Shown here: positions 1-9,026 of the stretch, piece after piece | How the letters are laid out: each line of letters opens with the position of its first letter | Numbering within the stretch: position 1 is the first letter of the stretch | Assembly: GCF_037076565.1 (NCBI RefSeq) | Contig: NZ_AP029028.1 | Location: 186,001 to 250,000 of the forward strand | Direction: 5' to 3' | Source of the DNA: Herbaspirillum sp. DW155 | Lineage (GTDB): Bacteria > Pseudomonadota > Gammaproteobacteria > Burkholderiales > Burkholderiaceae_D | Length of the DNA: 64,000 nt | Notes under the pieces: generated by a model | What the model saw: only the letters and a program-made list of their open reading frames with translations | Told to the model about the DNA's origin: nothing | Databases searched by the model: none | Position numbers and translations under genes: made by a program

Positions 1-978
1 GAAGTTGCTCAGGATATCCGCTACGCTCGGGCCTTCCATGCGCACATGCATGTCTTGCCAGGGCATACGGGCCTGGCGGGCCGGGTCCAGAGTGAATGGG
101 GCCGGAGAATCGATGCCTGCGCCATTGGTCATGAGGTCCAGTAGTTGTGGTTCGTCGTAGGGGATCTGCCACTTCCCGCCTTTGAGTTTCTGCCGTTCGG
201 TCAGCAGCAAGACATCCGGAGCCAGGGACAGCGGCTTCATTGGTGGTGCGGAAGGTGACGGTGGCACGGCGAGGCCAGGATGTGAAGGCTGATTGTCCTG
301 ACCCAGGCTGATCGGGTTCACCGTGTCCGTGAAGGGCACCGCCAGCAGGGCCGGAATGCAGGGGTTGTAGCGATTCATGACCTCCCGCCCTTGCTCATCG
401 CACTTGAGTGAGAAGCGCTCGTCATCGTAGCGGCCGTAGGCCACGTCGATGCCGCCGACATAGGCGTAGCGCCGATCAATGATGATGGTCTTCTGGTGGT
501 GGCTGAAATACGCTTTGTTGGTCAGGTTGAAGCTGGGAGAAGCGATCGCCAAGACGGTGCCCGGTGCCACATCCGGTTCCTGGTTGATGCTCTTGAGGAC
601 CCGAATGGTGGCCACATCGTAGGTGCGCACCGGCCGCGTGTCATCCCAGGGCATGACGTAAATTTTCATGCCCTTCTTGCGGGCGGCCTGGAGCAGCACG
701 TCATAGAGCCGCTTGCCCGGTGCCATCAGTGCGTCCCAGTTGATCTGCCAGCCGGCAATGCAGATCTCGCTGCTGGCGTTCTCCATCTTCTCGATGAGGT
801 CGGCAAAATAGGCTTTGCCCGTCACGAAGGCATGCAGGTCGTTGCCATCGCGCTTGGGTGCATAGACGTGATCGTCGTCGATCCAAAGACCGCTTGTGAC
901 GGTGGTCTTGAACGTCCCATCCGTCCCGGCAATGATGCTGGTGCTTCTGCTGGTTTGATCCAGATCCATGGTGGCCAT
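1..978 (-). CDS. Phospholipase D-family T6SS effector (Tle5-like), C-terminus beyond window edge
   Basis: A minus-strand frame starts at ATG 978 and stays open for 326 codons to base 1, so the protein is cut by the window. Around residues 159-168 it carries a canonical HKD motif (HHQKTIIID), and the last visible stretch (WQDMHVRMEGPSVADI) matches the region after the first HKD in eukaryotic-like PLDs. The second HKD motif should lie off-window. There is no signal peptide, as expected for T6SS cargo. A Shine-Dalgarno AAGGAG overlaps the stop codon of the upstream vgrG, and the two genes are 3 bp apart, so they are translationally linked. Known family: Tle5/PldA effectors hydrolyse phospholipids such as phosphatidylethanolamine in the target cell. 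That this one is secreted on the neighbouring VgrG is inference from the linkage. Confidence 0.85.
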   Translation of the reverse strand, partial: MATMDLDQTSRSTSIIAGTDGTFKTTVTSGLWIDDDHVYAPKRDGNDLHAFVTGKAYFADLIEKMENASSEICIAGWQINWDALMAPGKRLYDVLLQAARKKGMKIYVMPWDDTRPVRTYDVATIRVLKSINQEPDVAPGTVLAIASPSFNLTNKAYFSHHQKTIIIDRRYAYVGGIDVAYGRYDDERFSLKCDEQGREVMNRYNPCIPALLAVPFTDTVNPISLGQDNQPSHPGLAVPPSPSAPPMKPLSLAPDVLLLTERQKLKGGKWQIPYDEPQLLDLMTNGAGIDSPAPFTLDPARQARMPWQDMHVRMEGPSVADILSNF

Positions 979-981
979 GAC

Positions 982-3900
982 TTACTCCTTGAGTCGCTTG
1001 AGCAGGGGCGTGCCTCGGGCCTTGCCGGTCTCTTTCCGTGCCAGGTCCAGGGTGCCGGTATTGAGTCCACGGCCGGCAACCTGGGCGTAGTCGTCGCTGT
1101 AGCCCATGGCATTGAGCGCGTGCATATGTTTCTGCATGTCGTTCCACGATGGATCGTGGCGCGCGATGTCAATGTTCTGTACATGGTCCAGATAGACCAG
1201 CCAGAGCTGTCCGGGTTGGGCGTTGTAGGCGCTGAGCAGGGCTTGCTGATCGGCCTCGGAGAGGATGATCTTCCCTTGGCCGTCGCTGTGGCCGTGGAAT
1301 AGCTTGTCGGTCACCGCCAGCGCCTGCTGCCCACTCTCGGCCGCCACGATGCGCCAGGGTGTATTCGGCAGTGCCAGGCCATGCGGGCCCGGGACGTCCT
1401 GGGTCCGCAGATCGATGTCGAGCTTCTTGATGTCCACCGCCGTCCGTGGGAGGACCGGTAACTGCACGAGATGCTGGATGGGCCCATCCAGCAAGGTCTG
1501 CCCCGCATGCACGGTCAACTTTCCCGGACACAACACCGTAATGTTCCCGCCATCAATGGCGATACTGGCCCCACCCGCCGTGGCTAGCGTGATCCTGCGG
1601 GCCGCTGCCCAGTTCACGCCCGCATTCGCGCTGACGATCCGCAACTGATCACGCGCCTGCACGGCCAGTCCGCCGGACTGTGCCTGCACATCGATGTCGC
1701 GCTGTGCAGCGATCATCTGCAGGCCGATGCCCTGGTCGCCGGCAGCAGTTGCCCCGGCCAGCAATCCGATGGCCTGCTGCGTGCGCAGCCGGAATTGCTG
1801 ACCACTGACGTGCTGGGCATCCTGTCCGACGATCAGGCTGACGCCCCCGCGATTGGCCATCTGCAGATGCTGTCCGGCCACCACGCCCAGTCCTTCCTTT
1901 GCAGCGATCTGGATCAGCGGCGTGCTGGTGGCAGGCAGTTCCTGCTGCGCGATCTCGGCCTGTCCGTCAATGGCCTGCTTCATCGCATCGGGTCCCTCTG
2001 CCATGCCCACCGTGCGATGTGTGCGGACTGCCTCGCCGAAGGTCTTGCTGAGGTGTGCAGCCTGTCGTGCCATCGCCCGCTGGCCCATGTTGTCTCCAGC
2101 GGGGTCACGATGCTGGGCGCGATGTTCCACCCGATAACTGGAGAACAGAATGCCGCGTCCCGCACGTATCACCCCATAGGCATCGGTACGCAATTCCACG
2201 CCCGTGCCACGGAAGCTGCCGCGATAATTGTCGGCGCTGTGGATCAGGTGACCCAGGTTCAGTTCGGTGCCGGCCTGGGTGGTCTTGAGCTGGATGCGGC
2301 CACGGTCGTTGCTGTCGTCGAAGAGCAGCTGGTTGTATCCCCAGCCACCAAACTCCTTGGAGCGGATGCCCCATTGCGCAGCAGAATTGCGATGCCCGTC
2401 GAGATCGGCACTGGCACCATGCCAGGTCGGCGCGTGACCGCCCGCCAGATTGCCCTGGCCGCTGATGGCGGTATCGCCGGCTTGTTGAAAAATCTGGATT
2501 TCGGCAGAAACCTTCACCTCGCCACCGGGCGTTGCAGCGACACCGCCCTCCCCACGGCCGTTGTAGAGGGCACCGAGCACAATCGGTCGCTCCAGGTCGT
2601 TTTCGATGAATTGCACGAGGACTTCCTGCCCGATGCGCGGCAGGAACTGCATCCCCATGCCCGGTCCGGCGCAGCGCTGGCCCACCCGTACCCAGCAGGT
2701 CGCGGCCGCATCATCGTGCCGTCCCTGCCAGTGGAAACGGATGCGCACGCGGCCCAGCCGGTCGCAGCAGAGTTCATCGGGACCGTTGGGCTGAGTCTGC
2801 CCCCGGTCGCCGACCACGATGGCGCTCTGGCTGCCCTGCGCCAATGCATGAGGCCGGCGCTCCAGGCCCGTGCCATCGGCCAGCACGGGGCGCCAGGGGA
2901 TGTCGGCGCGGATTGCTTCGAACACATTGGCGTATCCCATGCGGCGCGCCAGCGCGATCAAGTCCTGATCGCTGGCCAGAGTCGCTGCCGTCCCGGTGGT
3001 CTTGAGGCAGGCAGCGATGGCCTCGTCCAGCAGGACCGGCAAGGGGCCGAACAATTCGGCCAGTGCCGCTTCGGTCTGCGCAGGCAGATTGTTGACGCCC
3101 ACACCGAGCACCGAGAGCACGGCATAGTCACGTTCCTGCCCGGCCAACGGTCCCTGCATCAAGGCGAAGCGCGATCCCGCCTGCAAGCTGCGCACCGTGC
3201 CGCGTCCGCGCCAGAGCTTGTTGCGGGCTTCGGCGGCTTCCATCATCAGGCGTGCGTGGCGGTCTGCGGCGTGGCCGTCGTCATGGGCGAACGGGCCTGC
3301 GCTGTCGTAGCTTTCCAGCCAGGGTGCAGCGCGGCCGCCGAATGCATGATGGGTGGGGATGCTTGAGGCGATGGCTTGTTTGTTCTGGTAGTCGTAGGCC
3401 AGCAGCGTGTAGCTGGCCGCTTGCAGGCTGCGGCAGGCGGCCAGGGCATGGATGACGTCCCGTTGCTCCTGCTCCCGGGCGCCATGAAAGCGGATGCCGC
3501 GATGGGCCGCGCTGGTCGCATCTTCGGGAAAGGAACTGCGCGCAGTACTGTCGGCAAAGATCACCATGCGATGTCCCTGCGGGCTGGCTGCATGTTCTTC
3601 CATGCGCCATGAGAGCCCTTCACCGGCCAGCAGGCGGCTGATGAAATCGAAATGCGTCTGACGGTATTGGACGGTATAGCTGCGCAGCGGCAAGCGGCCC
3701 AGGCACGTCAGCGCATCGGCAGACCAATGCCAGTCGGCATGTTGCGGGAATTCACGGAAGACGTCTTCGACCACTTCCAGCAGGCTCTTGTCTTGCCAGA
3801 CGCGGCTGGTGCTGGCTTGTGTGAGCAGCCAGAGCCAGGGCGCCAGACGCAGGCGATAGCGACAGAAACCGCCATCACCACCCAGTTTGGCGACTTCATG

Positions 3901-4167
3901 GATCAGCCCGGTACTTCGCCGGACACCGCCGTCGGCCAGGCGCATCTCCAGCGTGGCGCGGCGACCCAGCAGGGAACTCGGCGCTGCATCCGCCTCCAGG
4001 CTCAGGACGATCACTTCGGTAGCGCCCACCGCATGCAAGGCGTCGACAGCGGCGTAGGCCTCGACCAGGAAACGGTCTTCGGTCTGACCGGCAATATCCA
4101 GGCGGTACAAGCGCGTTGCCGCAGAAAAGCGGATCAGGCGGGAGAGCAGACGGCTGGTGGTATCCAT
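982..4167 (-). CDS. vgrG: T6SS spike protein VgrG with C-terminal extension
   Basis: VgrG forms the trimeric puncturing tip of the type VI secretion system. The 1061-residue protein has, in order, a gp27-like base (about residues 1-480), a gp5 OB-fold (about 500-620, with PRIGQEVLVQF), and a repetitive DUF2345 beta-helix (about 760-895). A further extension of about 165 residues contains LPNTPWRIV and later TDKLFHGHSDGQGKI, a pattern resembling the transthyretin-like modules that bind effectors on some VgrGs. The frame is open upstream to 4389, but the N-terminus is placed at ATG 4167 (MDTTSRLLSRLI) because family members begin there; no convincing Shine-Dalgarno is visible, so ATG 4200 is an alternative. 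No core T6SS genes are nearby, so this is an orphan vgrG with its effector gene directly downstream. Confidence 0.92.
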   Translation of the reverse strand: MDTTSRLLSRLIRFSAATRLYRLDIAGQTEDRFLVEAYAAVDALHAVGATEVIVLSLEADAAPSSLLGRRATLEMRLADGGVRRSTGLIHEVAKLGGDGGFCRYRLRLAPWLWLLTQASTSRVWQDKSLLEVVEDVFREFPQHADWHWSADALTCLGRLPLRSYTVQYRQTHFDFISRLLAGEGLSWRMEEHAASPQGHRMVIFADSTARSSFPEDATSAAHRGIRFHGAREQEQRDVIHALAACRSLQAASYTLLAYDYQNKQAIASSIPTHHAFGGRAAPWLESYDSAGPFAHDDGHAADRHARLMMEAAEARNKLWRGRGTVRSLQAGSRFALMQGPLAGQERDYAVLSVLGVGVNNLPAQTEAALAELFGPLPVLLDEAIAACLKTTGTAATLASDQDLIALARRMGYANVFEAIRADIPWRPVLADGTGLERRPHALAQGSQSAIVVGDRGQTQPNGPDELCCDRLGRVRIRFHWQGRHDDAAATCWVRVGQRCAGPGMGMQFLPRIGQEVLVQFIENDLERPIVLGALYNGRGEGGVAATPGGEVKVSAEIQIFQQAGDTAISGQGNLAGGHAPTWHGASADLDGHRNSAAQWGIRSKEFGGWGYNQLLFDDSNDRGRIQLKTTQAGTELNLGHLIHSADNYRGSFRGTGVELRTDAYGVIRAGRGILFSSYRVEHRAQHRDPAGDNMGQRAMARQAAHLSKTFGEAVRTHRTVGMAEGPDAMKQAIDGQAEIAQQELPATSTPLIQIAAKEGLGVVAGQHLQMANRGGVSLIVGQDAQHVSGQQFRLRTQQAIGLLAGATAAGDQGIGLQMIAAQRDIDVQAQSGGLAVQARDQLRIVSANAGVNWAAARRITLATAGGASIAIDGGNITVLCPGKLTVHAGQTLLDGPIQHLVQLPVLPRTAVDIKKLDIDLRTQDVPGPHGLALPNTPWRIVAAESGQQALAVTDKLFHGHSDGQGKIILSEADQQALLSAYNAQPGQLWLVYLDHVQNIDIARHDPSWNDMQKHMHALNAMGYSDDYAQVAGRGLNTGTLDLARKETGKARGTPLLKRLKE

Positions 4168-4528
4168 GACGGGGGGCGGTGTGCAATGACGGGCCGCCAT
4201 TCTTGTTCGGCAAGTTTGCCTTGCCGGAAAAGTCACCGAAATCCTGGGTAAAGCTCGAAAGGAGCCGAAGAATCCATCGAATAATTTCGGATTCGCGCGG
4301 ACCTCGCCGTCATGGCGTCGGCAGCTGGCGGCTTTGCGCCCATATCGCCCCGGAAGCCGCGACAGCTCTGCCTGTCCTGACCATTCCACCGGGATGTGGA
4401 AAATTTAAAATCGTATAAATTAAATTTTCAAAATTAAATATTGGGGTACCGCGCTAAATACAGAATTAATATTGGCAACGAGCACATAGAATCCCGTTGC
4501 CCATTTCATCCCATCTTGACTCCAGACC
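4168..4528. other. Divergent intergenic region between vgrG and putA
   Basis: About 360 bp separate the divergent vgrG and putA. The centre, 4400-4442, is almost purely A/T in an otherwise GC-rich region and contains an imperfect palindrome (AAAATTTAAA ... TAAATTAAATTTT). Both promoters probably lie here, but no convincing -35/-10 pair could be assigned. The half nearest vgrG (4168-4389) is an open frame continuous with vgrG but does not read like VgrG sequence. Confidence 0.5.
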
Positions 4529-7500
4529 ATGACCACCGCCGTCTCCGCCGCGCCTGCGGCCTCCGCTTCCAGCCTGCCTTTTGGCACTTTCCAGGCCGAG
4601 TTGCTGCCGGCCCCCAGCCCGCTGCGTGCGGCCATCACCGCCGCCTATCGCCGCGACGAGCGCGAGGCCGTGCAGTGGCTGCTGCAGCAGGTCCAGGGCC
4701 AGCAGCCCTGGAAGGACGCCACCCAGCAACTGGCCAGGAAGCTGGTGCAGCAGGTGCGTGAAAAGCGCACCCGGTCCTCCGGCGTGGACGCGCTGATGCA
4801 TGAATTCTCGTTGTCCTCGGAAGAGGGCGTGGCCCTGATGTGCCTGGCCGAAGCGCTGCTGCGCATCCCCGACCGCCAGACCGCCGACCGCCTCATCGCC
4901 GACAAGATCAGCAAGGGCGACTGGCGCAAGCACCTCGGTGAATCACCGTCGCTGTTCGTCAATGCCGCCACCTGGGGTCTGCTCATCACCGGCAAGCTGG
5001 TTTCCACCAGCAGCGAAAGCGGCCTCACGCAAGCCATCACGCGCTTGATCGGCAAGGGCGGCGAGCCGCTCATCCGCAAGGGCGTGGACTTGGCCATGCG
5101 CATGCTGGGCAACCAGTTCGTGACCGGCCAGACCATCGAAGAAGCGCTGGAAAACAGCCGTGACAACGAAAAGCGTGGCTATCGCTATTCCTACGACATG
5201 CTGGGCGAGGCAGCGCTGACCATGCACGACGCCGATGCCTACTACCAGTCCTACGAGACCGCCATCCACGCCATCGGCCGCGCCTCCAACGGCCGCGGCA
5301 TCAAGGATGGCCCGGGCATCTCGGTCAAGCTCTCGGCCCTGCATCCGCGCTACTCGCGCGCCCAGCATGCGCGGGTGATGAATGAACTGCTGCCGCGCCT
5401 GAAGCAGTTGCTGCTGCTGGCCAAGCAATACGACATTGGCCTGAACATCGACGCCGAAGAAGCCGACCGCCTCGAACTGTCGCTGGACATGATGGAAGTG
5501 CTGGTGGCCGACCCGGACCTGGCCGGTTTCGAGGGCCTGGGCTTCGTGGTGCAGGGCTATCAGAAGCGCTGCCCCTTCGTGATCGACTACCTGGTGGATC
5601 TGGCGCGCCGTCATGGTCGTCGCCTGATGATCCGCCTGGTCAAGGGCGCCTACTGGGACAGCGAAATCAAGCGTGCCCAGGTCGATGGTCTGGAGGGCTA
5701 TCCGGTCTATACCCGCAAGGTGCATACCGATCTGTCCTACCTGACCTGCGCGCAAAAGTTGCTGGCCGCCACCGATGTGATCTATCCGCAATTCGCCACG
5801 CACAATGCGCACACGCTGGCGGCGATCTATCACTGGGCCAGGCAGCATCAGGTCGACAACTACGAATTCCAGTGCCTGCACGGCATGGGCGAGACCCTGT
5901 ACGACCAGGTGGTCGGTGCCGACAATCTGGGCAAGGCCTGCCGTATCTATGCCCCGGTCGGTTCGCACCAGACCCTGCTGGCCTACCTGGTGCGGCGCCT
6001 GCTGGAAAACGGCGCCAACTCCTCCTTCGTCAACCAGATCGTGGATGAAGCCGTACCGCTGGATCGCCTGGTGGCCGATCCCATCGAGACCGTGCGCTCC
6101 CAGGGCGGCATGCCGCATCCGGCCATCGCCCTGCCGCATCAGCTGTATGGCCAGGAGCGCAAGAATTCGGCGGGCATCGATCTCTCCAATGAATCACGCC
6201 TGCGACAACTGGGCGAGCTGTTCGTCTCCATGGCCCAGCGCCAATGGCATGCCGCGCCGCTGATCGCCGGCGAGATCGCTGCACAAGCCGCACAGGCCGT
6301 GCGCAATCCGGCCGATCATCGCGAAGTGGTGGGACAGGTGAGCGAAGCCACGGTGGCCGATGTCGATACCGCCCTCAGTGCGGCCACCGACTATGCCCCG
6401 CAATGGCAATCGACCCCGGCCGCCGAGCGCGCCGCCATGCTGGAACGCGCGGCCGACCTGCTGGAAGAGCACATCGCAGAACTGATGGCGCTGGCCGTGC
6501 GCGAAGCCGGCAAGTCCTTGCCCAATGCGATTGCCGAAGTGCGCGAAGCGGTCGATTTCCTGCGCTACTACGCCATCGCCTCCCGTCACGATGGCAACGT
6601 GCTGGCCTGGGGCCCGGTGGTCTGCATCAGTCCGTGGAATTTCCCGCTGGCGATCTTCATCGGCGAGGTCAGCGCTGCCCTGGCCGCGGGCAATGTGGTG
6701 CTGGCCAAGCCGGCCGAGCAGACCGCGCTGATCGCCCATCGCGCCGTGCAACTGCTGCACGAAGCGGGCGTGCCGCGCGCTGCGCTGCAATTGCTACCGG
6801 GCCGTGGTGAGACCGTGGGTGCCGCGCTGACCTCGGATGTGCGCGTCAAGGGCGTGATCTTCACCGGCTCCACCGAAGTGGCGCAGTTGATCAACCGTAC
6901 CCTGGCCCAGCGCAAGCACGATGATGGCGATGGCAGCGGGGAACATGGCGAGGTGCCGCTGATCGCCGAGACCGGTGGCCAGAATGCGTTGATCGTCGAT
7001 TCCTCGGCGCTGGCCGAACAGGTGGTACAGGACGTGCTGTCCTCGGCCTTCGACAGCGCCGGCCAGCGTTGCTCTGCCCTGCGCATCCTGTGCCTGCAGG
7101 AAGACATCGCCGACCGTACCCTGGAGATGTTGAAGGGCGCCATGGCCGAACTGCGCGTGGGCCGTCCGGATCGCCTCTCCACCGACATCGGTCCGGTCAT
7201 CGATGCCGAGGCCCGGGAGAACCTGCTGGCCCACATCGAACGCATGCGCAAGACCGCGCGCGCCGTGCACCAGCTGCCGCTGGGCGAGGATTGCCGGCAC
7301 GGCACCTTCGTGGCCCCGACCGTGATCGAGATCGACGACCTGGCGCAACTGCAGCGCGAAGTCTTCGGCCCCGTGCTGCACGTGCTGCGCTATCGCCGCG
7401 ATGCCCTGCCGCAGCTGATCGACGCCATCAATGCCACCGGCTATGGCCTGACCCTGGGCGTGCATTCGCGCATCGACGAGACCATCGATTTCGTGGCCCA

Positions 7501-8227
7501 GCGTGCGCACGTGGGCAATATCTACGTCAACCGCAATATCGTGGGCGCGGTGGTGGGCGTGCAGCCCTTCGGCGGCGAAGGCAAGTCCGGCACCGGTCCC
7601 AAGGCCGGTGGCCCGCTCTACCTCAAGCGCCTGCAGCGCAATGCGCAACTGCACGAGGAACTGACCCGCGCGCAACCGGCGGAGCTGCCCAATGCGTTGC
7701 TGGACAGCCTGCTGGACTGGGCGCGCACGCACGGCCATGAACGTCTGGCCACCACCGGCCAGCGCTATCACCACGACAGCCTGTTGCAACGCAGCCTGTT
7801 GCTGCCCGGCCCGACCGGCGAGCGCAATACGCTGGGCTTCGCCCCGCGCGGGCTGGTACTGTGCGTGGCCGCCAGCGTCGGTACGCTGTTGAATCAACTG
7901 GCTGCGGCCTTTGCCACCGGCAATACGGTGCTGGTCGATGAGGCCACGGCGGCGTTGTTGCCGGCCGGCCTGCCCGTCCCGGTGCGTGCGTCCATCCGCC
8001 GTGCCAGCCAGCCCGATGCCGAGCCACTGCAAGCGGCTCTGGTGGACAGCCATCAGGCCGCCGCCTGGCGCGTGCGCCTGGCTGCACGGGACGGCGCGCT
8101 GGTGCCGCTGATCCTGTGCAGCGAAGATGGCGCCATCCCGCTGTGGCGCCTGCTGGCCGAGCGTGCGCTGTGCGTCAACACCACGGCCGCGGGCGGCAAT
8201 GCCAGCCTGATGACCATTTCGGTGTAA
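4529..8227 (+). CDS. putA: Bifunctional proline dehydrogenase / L-glutamate gamma-semialdehyde dehydrogenase PutA
   Basis: PutA oxidises proline to glutamate in two steps using FAD then NAD+. The 1232-residue protein contains the PutA helical and proline dehydrogenase barrel regions (about 80-530, with LVKGAYWDSEIKRAQ) and an aldehyde dehydrogenase domain (about 600-1040). The ALDH catalytic residues are visible: Glu814 in ETGGQNA and Cys848 in GQRCSA. A C-terminal ALDH-like fold follows and ends in the conserved tail NTTAAGGNASLMTI, which in long PutAs seals the substrate-channelling tunnel. The N-terminus lacks the ribbon-helix-helix domain of enterobacterial PutA, so this enzyme should not repress its own gene. 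It is followed by a strong hairpin terminator and is apparently monocistronic. Its Shine-Dalgarno is weak. Confidence 0.97.
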   Translation: MTTAVSAAPAASASSLPFGTFQAELLPAPSPLRAAITAAYRRDEREAVQWLLQQVQGQQPWKDATQQLARKLVQQVREKRTRSSGVDALMHEFSLSSEEGVALMCLAEALLRIPDRQTADRLIADKISKGDWRKHLGESPSLFVNAATWGLLITGKLVSTSSESGLTQAITRLIGKGGEPLIRKGVDLAMRMLGNQFVTGQTIEEALENSRDNEKRGYRYSYDMLGEAALTMHDADAYYQSYETAIHAIGRASNGRGIKDGPGISVKLSALHPRYSRAQHARVMNELLPRLKQLLLLAKQYDIGLNIDAEEADRLELSLDMMEVLVADPDLAGFEGLGFVVQGYQKRCPFVIDYLVDLARRHGRRLMIRLVKGAYWDSEIKRAQVDGLEGYPVYTRKVHTDLSYLTCAQKLLAATDVIYPQFATHNAHTLAAIYHWARQHQVDNYEFQCLHGMGETLYDQVVGADNLGKACRIYAPVGSHQTLLAYLVRRLLENGANSSFVNQIVDEAVPLDRLVADPIETVRSQGGMPHPAIALPHQLYGQERKNSAGIDLSNESRLRQLGELFVSMAQRQWHAAPLIAGEIAAQAAQAVRNPADHREVVGQVSEATVADVDTALSAATDYAPQWQSTPAAERAAMLERAADLLEEHIAELMALAVREAGKSLPNAIAEVREAVDFLRYYAIASRHDGNVLAWGPVVCISPWNFPLAIFIGEVSAALAAGNVVLAKPAEQTALIAHRAVQLLHEAGVPRAALQLLPGRGETVGAALTSDVRVKGVIFTGSTEVAQLINRTLAQRKHDDGDGSGEHGEVPLIAETGGQNALIVDSSALAEQVVQDVLSSAFDSAGQRCSALRILCLQEDIADRTLEMLKGAMAELRVGRPDRLSTDIGPVIDAEARENLLAHIERMRKTARAVHQLPLGEDCRHGTFVAPTVIEIDDLAQLQREVFGPVLHVLRYRRDALPQLIDAINATGYGLTLGVHSRIDETIDFVAQRAHVGNIYVNRNIVGAVVGVQPFGGEGKSGTGPKAGGPLYLKRLQRNAQLHEELTRAQPAELPNALLDSLLDWARTHGHERLATTGQRYHHDSLLQRSLLLPGPTGERNTLGFAPRGLVLCVAASVGTLLNQLAAAFATGNTVLVDEATAALLPAGLPVPVRASIRRASQPDAEPLQAALVDSHQAAAWRVRLAARDGALVPLILCSEDGAIPLWRLLAERALCVNTTAAGGNASLMTISV

Positions 8228-8245
8228 TCGCTCCCGCTGCCTGAG

Positions 8246-8287
8246 ACGGGCGCCCCGGCCTTCTGGCCCGGGCGCCCGTTCTTCTTG
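8246..8287 (+). terminator. Rho-independent terminator of putA
   Basis: A 15-bp GC-rich stem (8246-8260 with 8265-8279, one mismatch) closes a TTCT loop and is followed by TTCTTCTT. It sits 19 bp after the putA stop codon. Confidence 0.8.
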
Positions 8288-8333
8288 CGGGCGTACAATA
8301 TCGGCCCGGATGGCGGCCCGCGCAGTCGTGTGA

Positions 8334-8361
8334 CTTGCAATCCGGCCGGGCAGCCCCATCT
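8334..8361 (+). promoter_or_regulatory. Putative sigma-32 heat-shock promoter of hslVU
   Basis: CTTGCAA at 8334-8340 and CCCCATCT at 8354-8361 are separated by 13 bp. This fits the established RpoH consensus (CTTGAAA, 11-16 bp, CCCCATnT) with one mismatch in the -35 and none in the -10. It lies about 65 bp upstream of hslV, a classic heat-shock operon. Confidence 0.75.
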
Positions 8362-8425
8362 CGACAGGAATGCGGACCGGTACGTCCCTCCGCGACTCCC
8401 AGGCACATATTGAACAGAGGCAAGC

Positions 8426-8962
8426 ATGGAACAATTTCACGGCACCACCATCCTTTCCGTCCGTCGCGGCAATCAGGTCGCGCTGGGCGGTGACGGCCAG
8501 GTGACGCTTGGCAACATCGTCATGAAGGGCAGTGCGCGCAAGGTGCGCAAGCTCTATCACGGCAAGGTCCTGGTCGGTTTCGCCGGCGGCACGGCCGACG
8601 CTTTTACCCTGCTCGACCTGTTCGAAGCCAAGCTGGAAAAGCACCAGGGCAACCTCATGCGCGCCTCGGTCGAGCTGGCCAAGGACTGGCGCACCGACCG
8701 CATGCTGCGCCGTCTGGAAGCCATGCTGCTGTGCGCGGACCGCGACACCACCCTGGTCATCACCGGCAACGGCGATGTGCTCGAACCCAATGACGGTATC
8801 GGCGCCATCGGTTCCGGTGGCAGCTACGCGCAATCGGCCGCCAAGGCCCTGTACGACAACACCGACCTGGCCCCGGCCGAGATCGTCAAGAAATCCCTGA
8901 CCATCGCCGGCGAGCTGTGCATCTACACCAACCTGAACCACATCATCGAGACGCTGGAATAA
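8426..8962 (+). CDS. hslV: ATP-dependent protease proteolytic subunit HslV
   Basis: HslV is the threonine peptidase of the HslVU (ClpQY) protease, a bacterial proteasome-like complex that degrades misfolded and regulatory proteins in the cytoplasm. The 178-residue protein has the typical length. It begins [14 protein letters not shown]; autocatalytic removal of the short propeptide would expose the first Thr of TTILSVRR as N-terminal nucleophile. GGDGQVT and the GSGGSYA loop are also conserved. hslU follows directly, and a sigma-32-type promoter lies upstream, so the pair should be heat-shock induced. Confidence 0.98.
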   Translation: MEQFHGTTILSVRRGNQVALGGDGQVTLGNIVMKGSARKVRKLYHGKVLVGFAGGTADAFTLLDLFEAKLEKHQGNLMRASVELAKDWRTDRMLRRLEAMLLCADRDTTLVITGNGDVLEPNDGIGAIGSGGSYAQSAAKALYDNTDLAPAEIVKKSLTIAGELCIYTNLNHIIETLE

Positions 8963-9026
8963 GCCGCGCGGCGCGGGTTCTGCGCCCATTCCCCTGATGA
9001 ATCGTCACAGCGAAAAGATCACCACC

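Noticed and set aside
1795-3366. A 523-codon open frame antisense to the first vgrG
   Set aside because: Shadow of a well-supported VgrG coding sequence; no Shine-Dalgarno or domain.
6794-8989. A 731-codon open frame antisense to putA and hslV
   Set aside because: Same shadow effect. It spans two unrelated sense genes and a strong terminator, and has no recognisable protein character.
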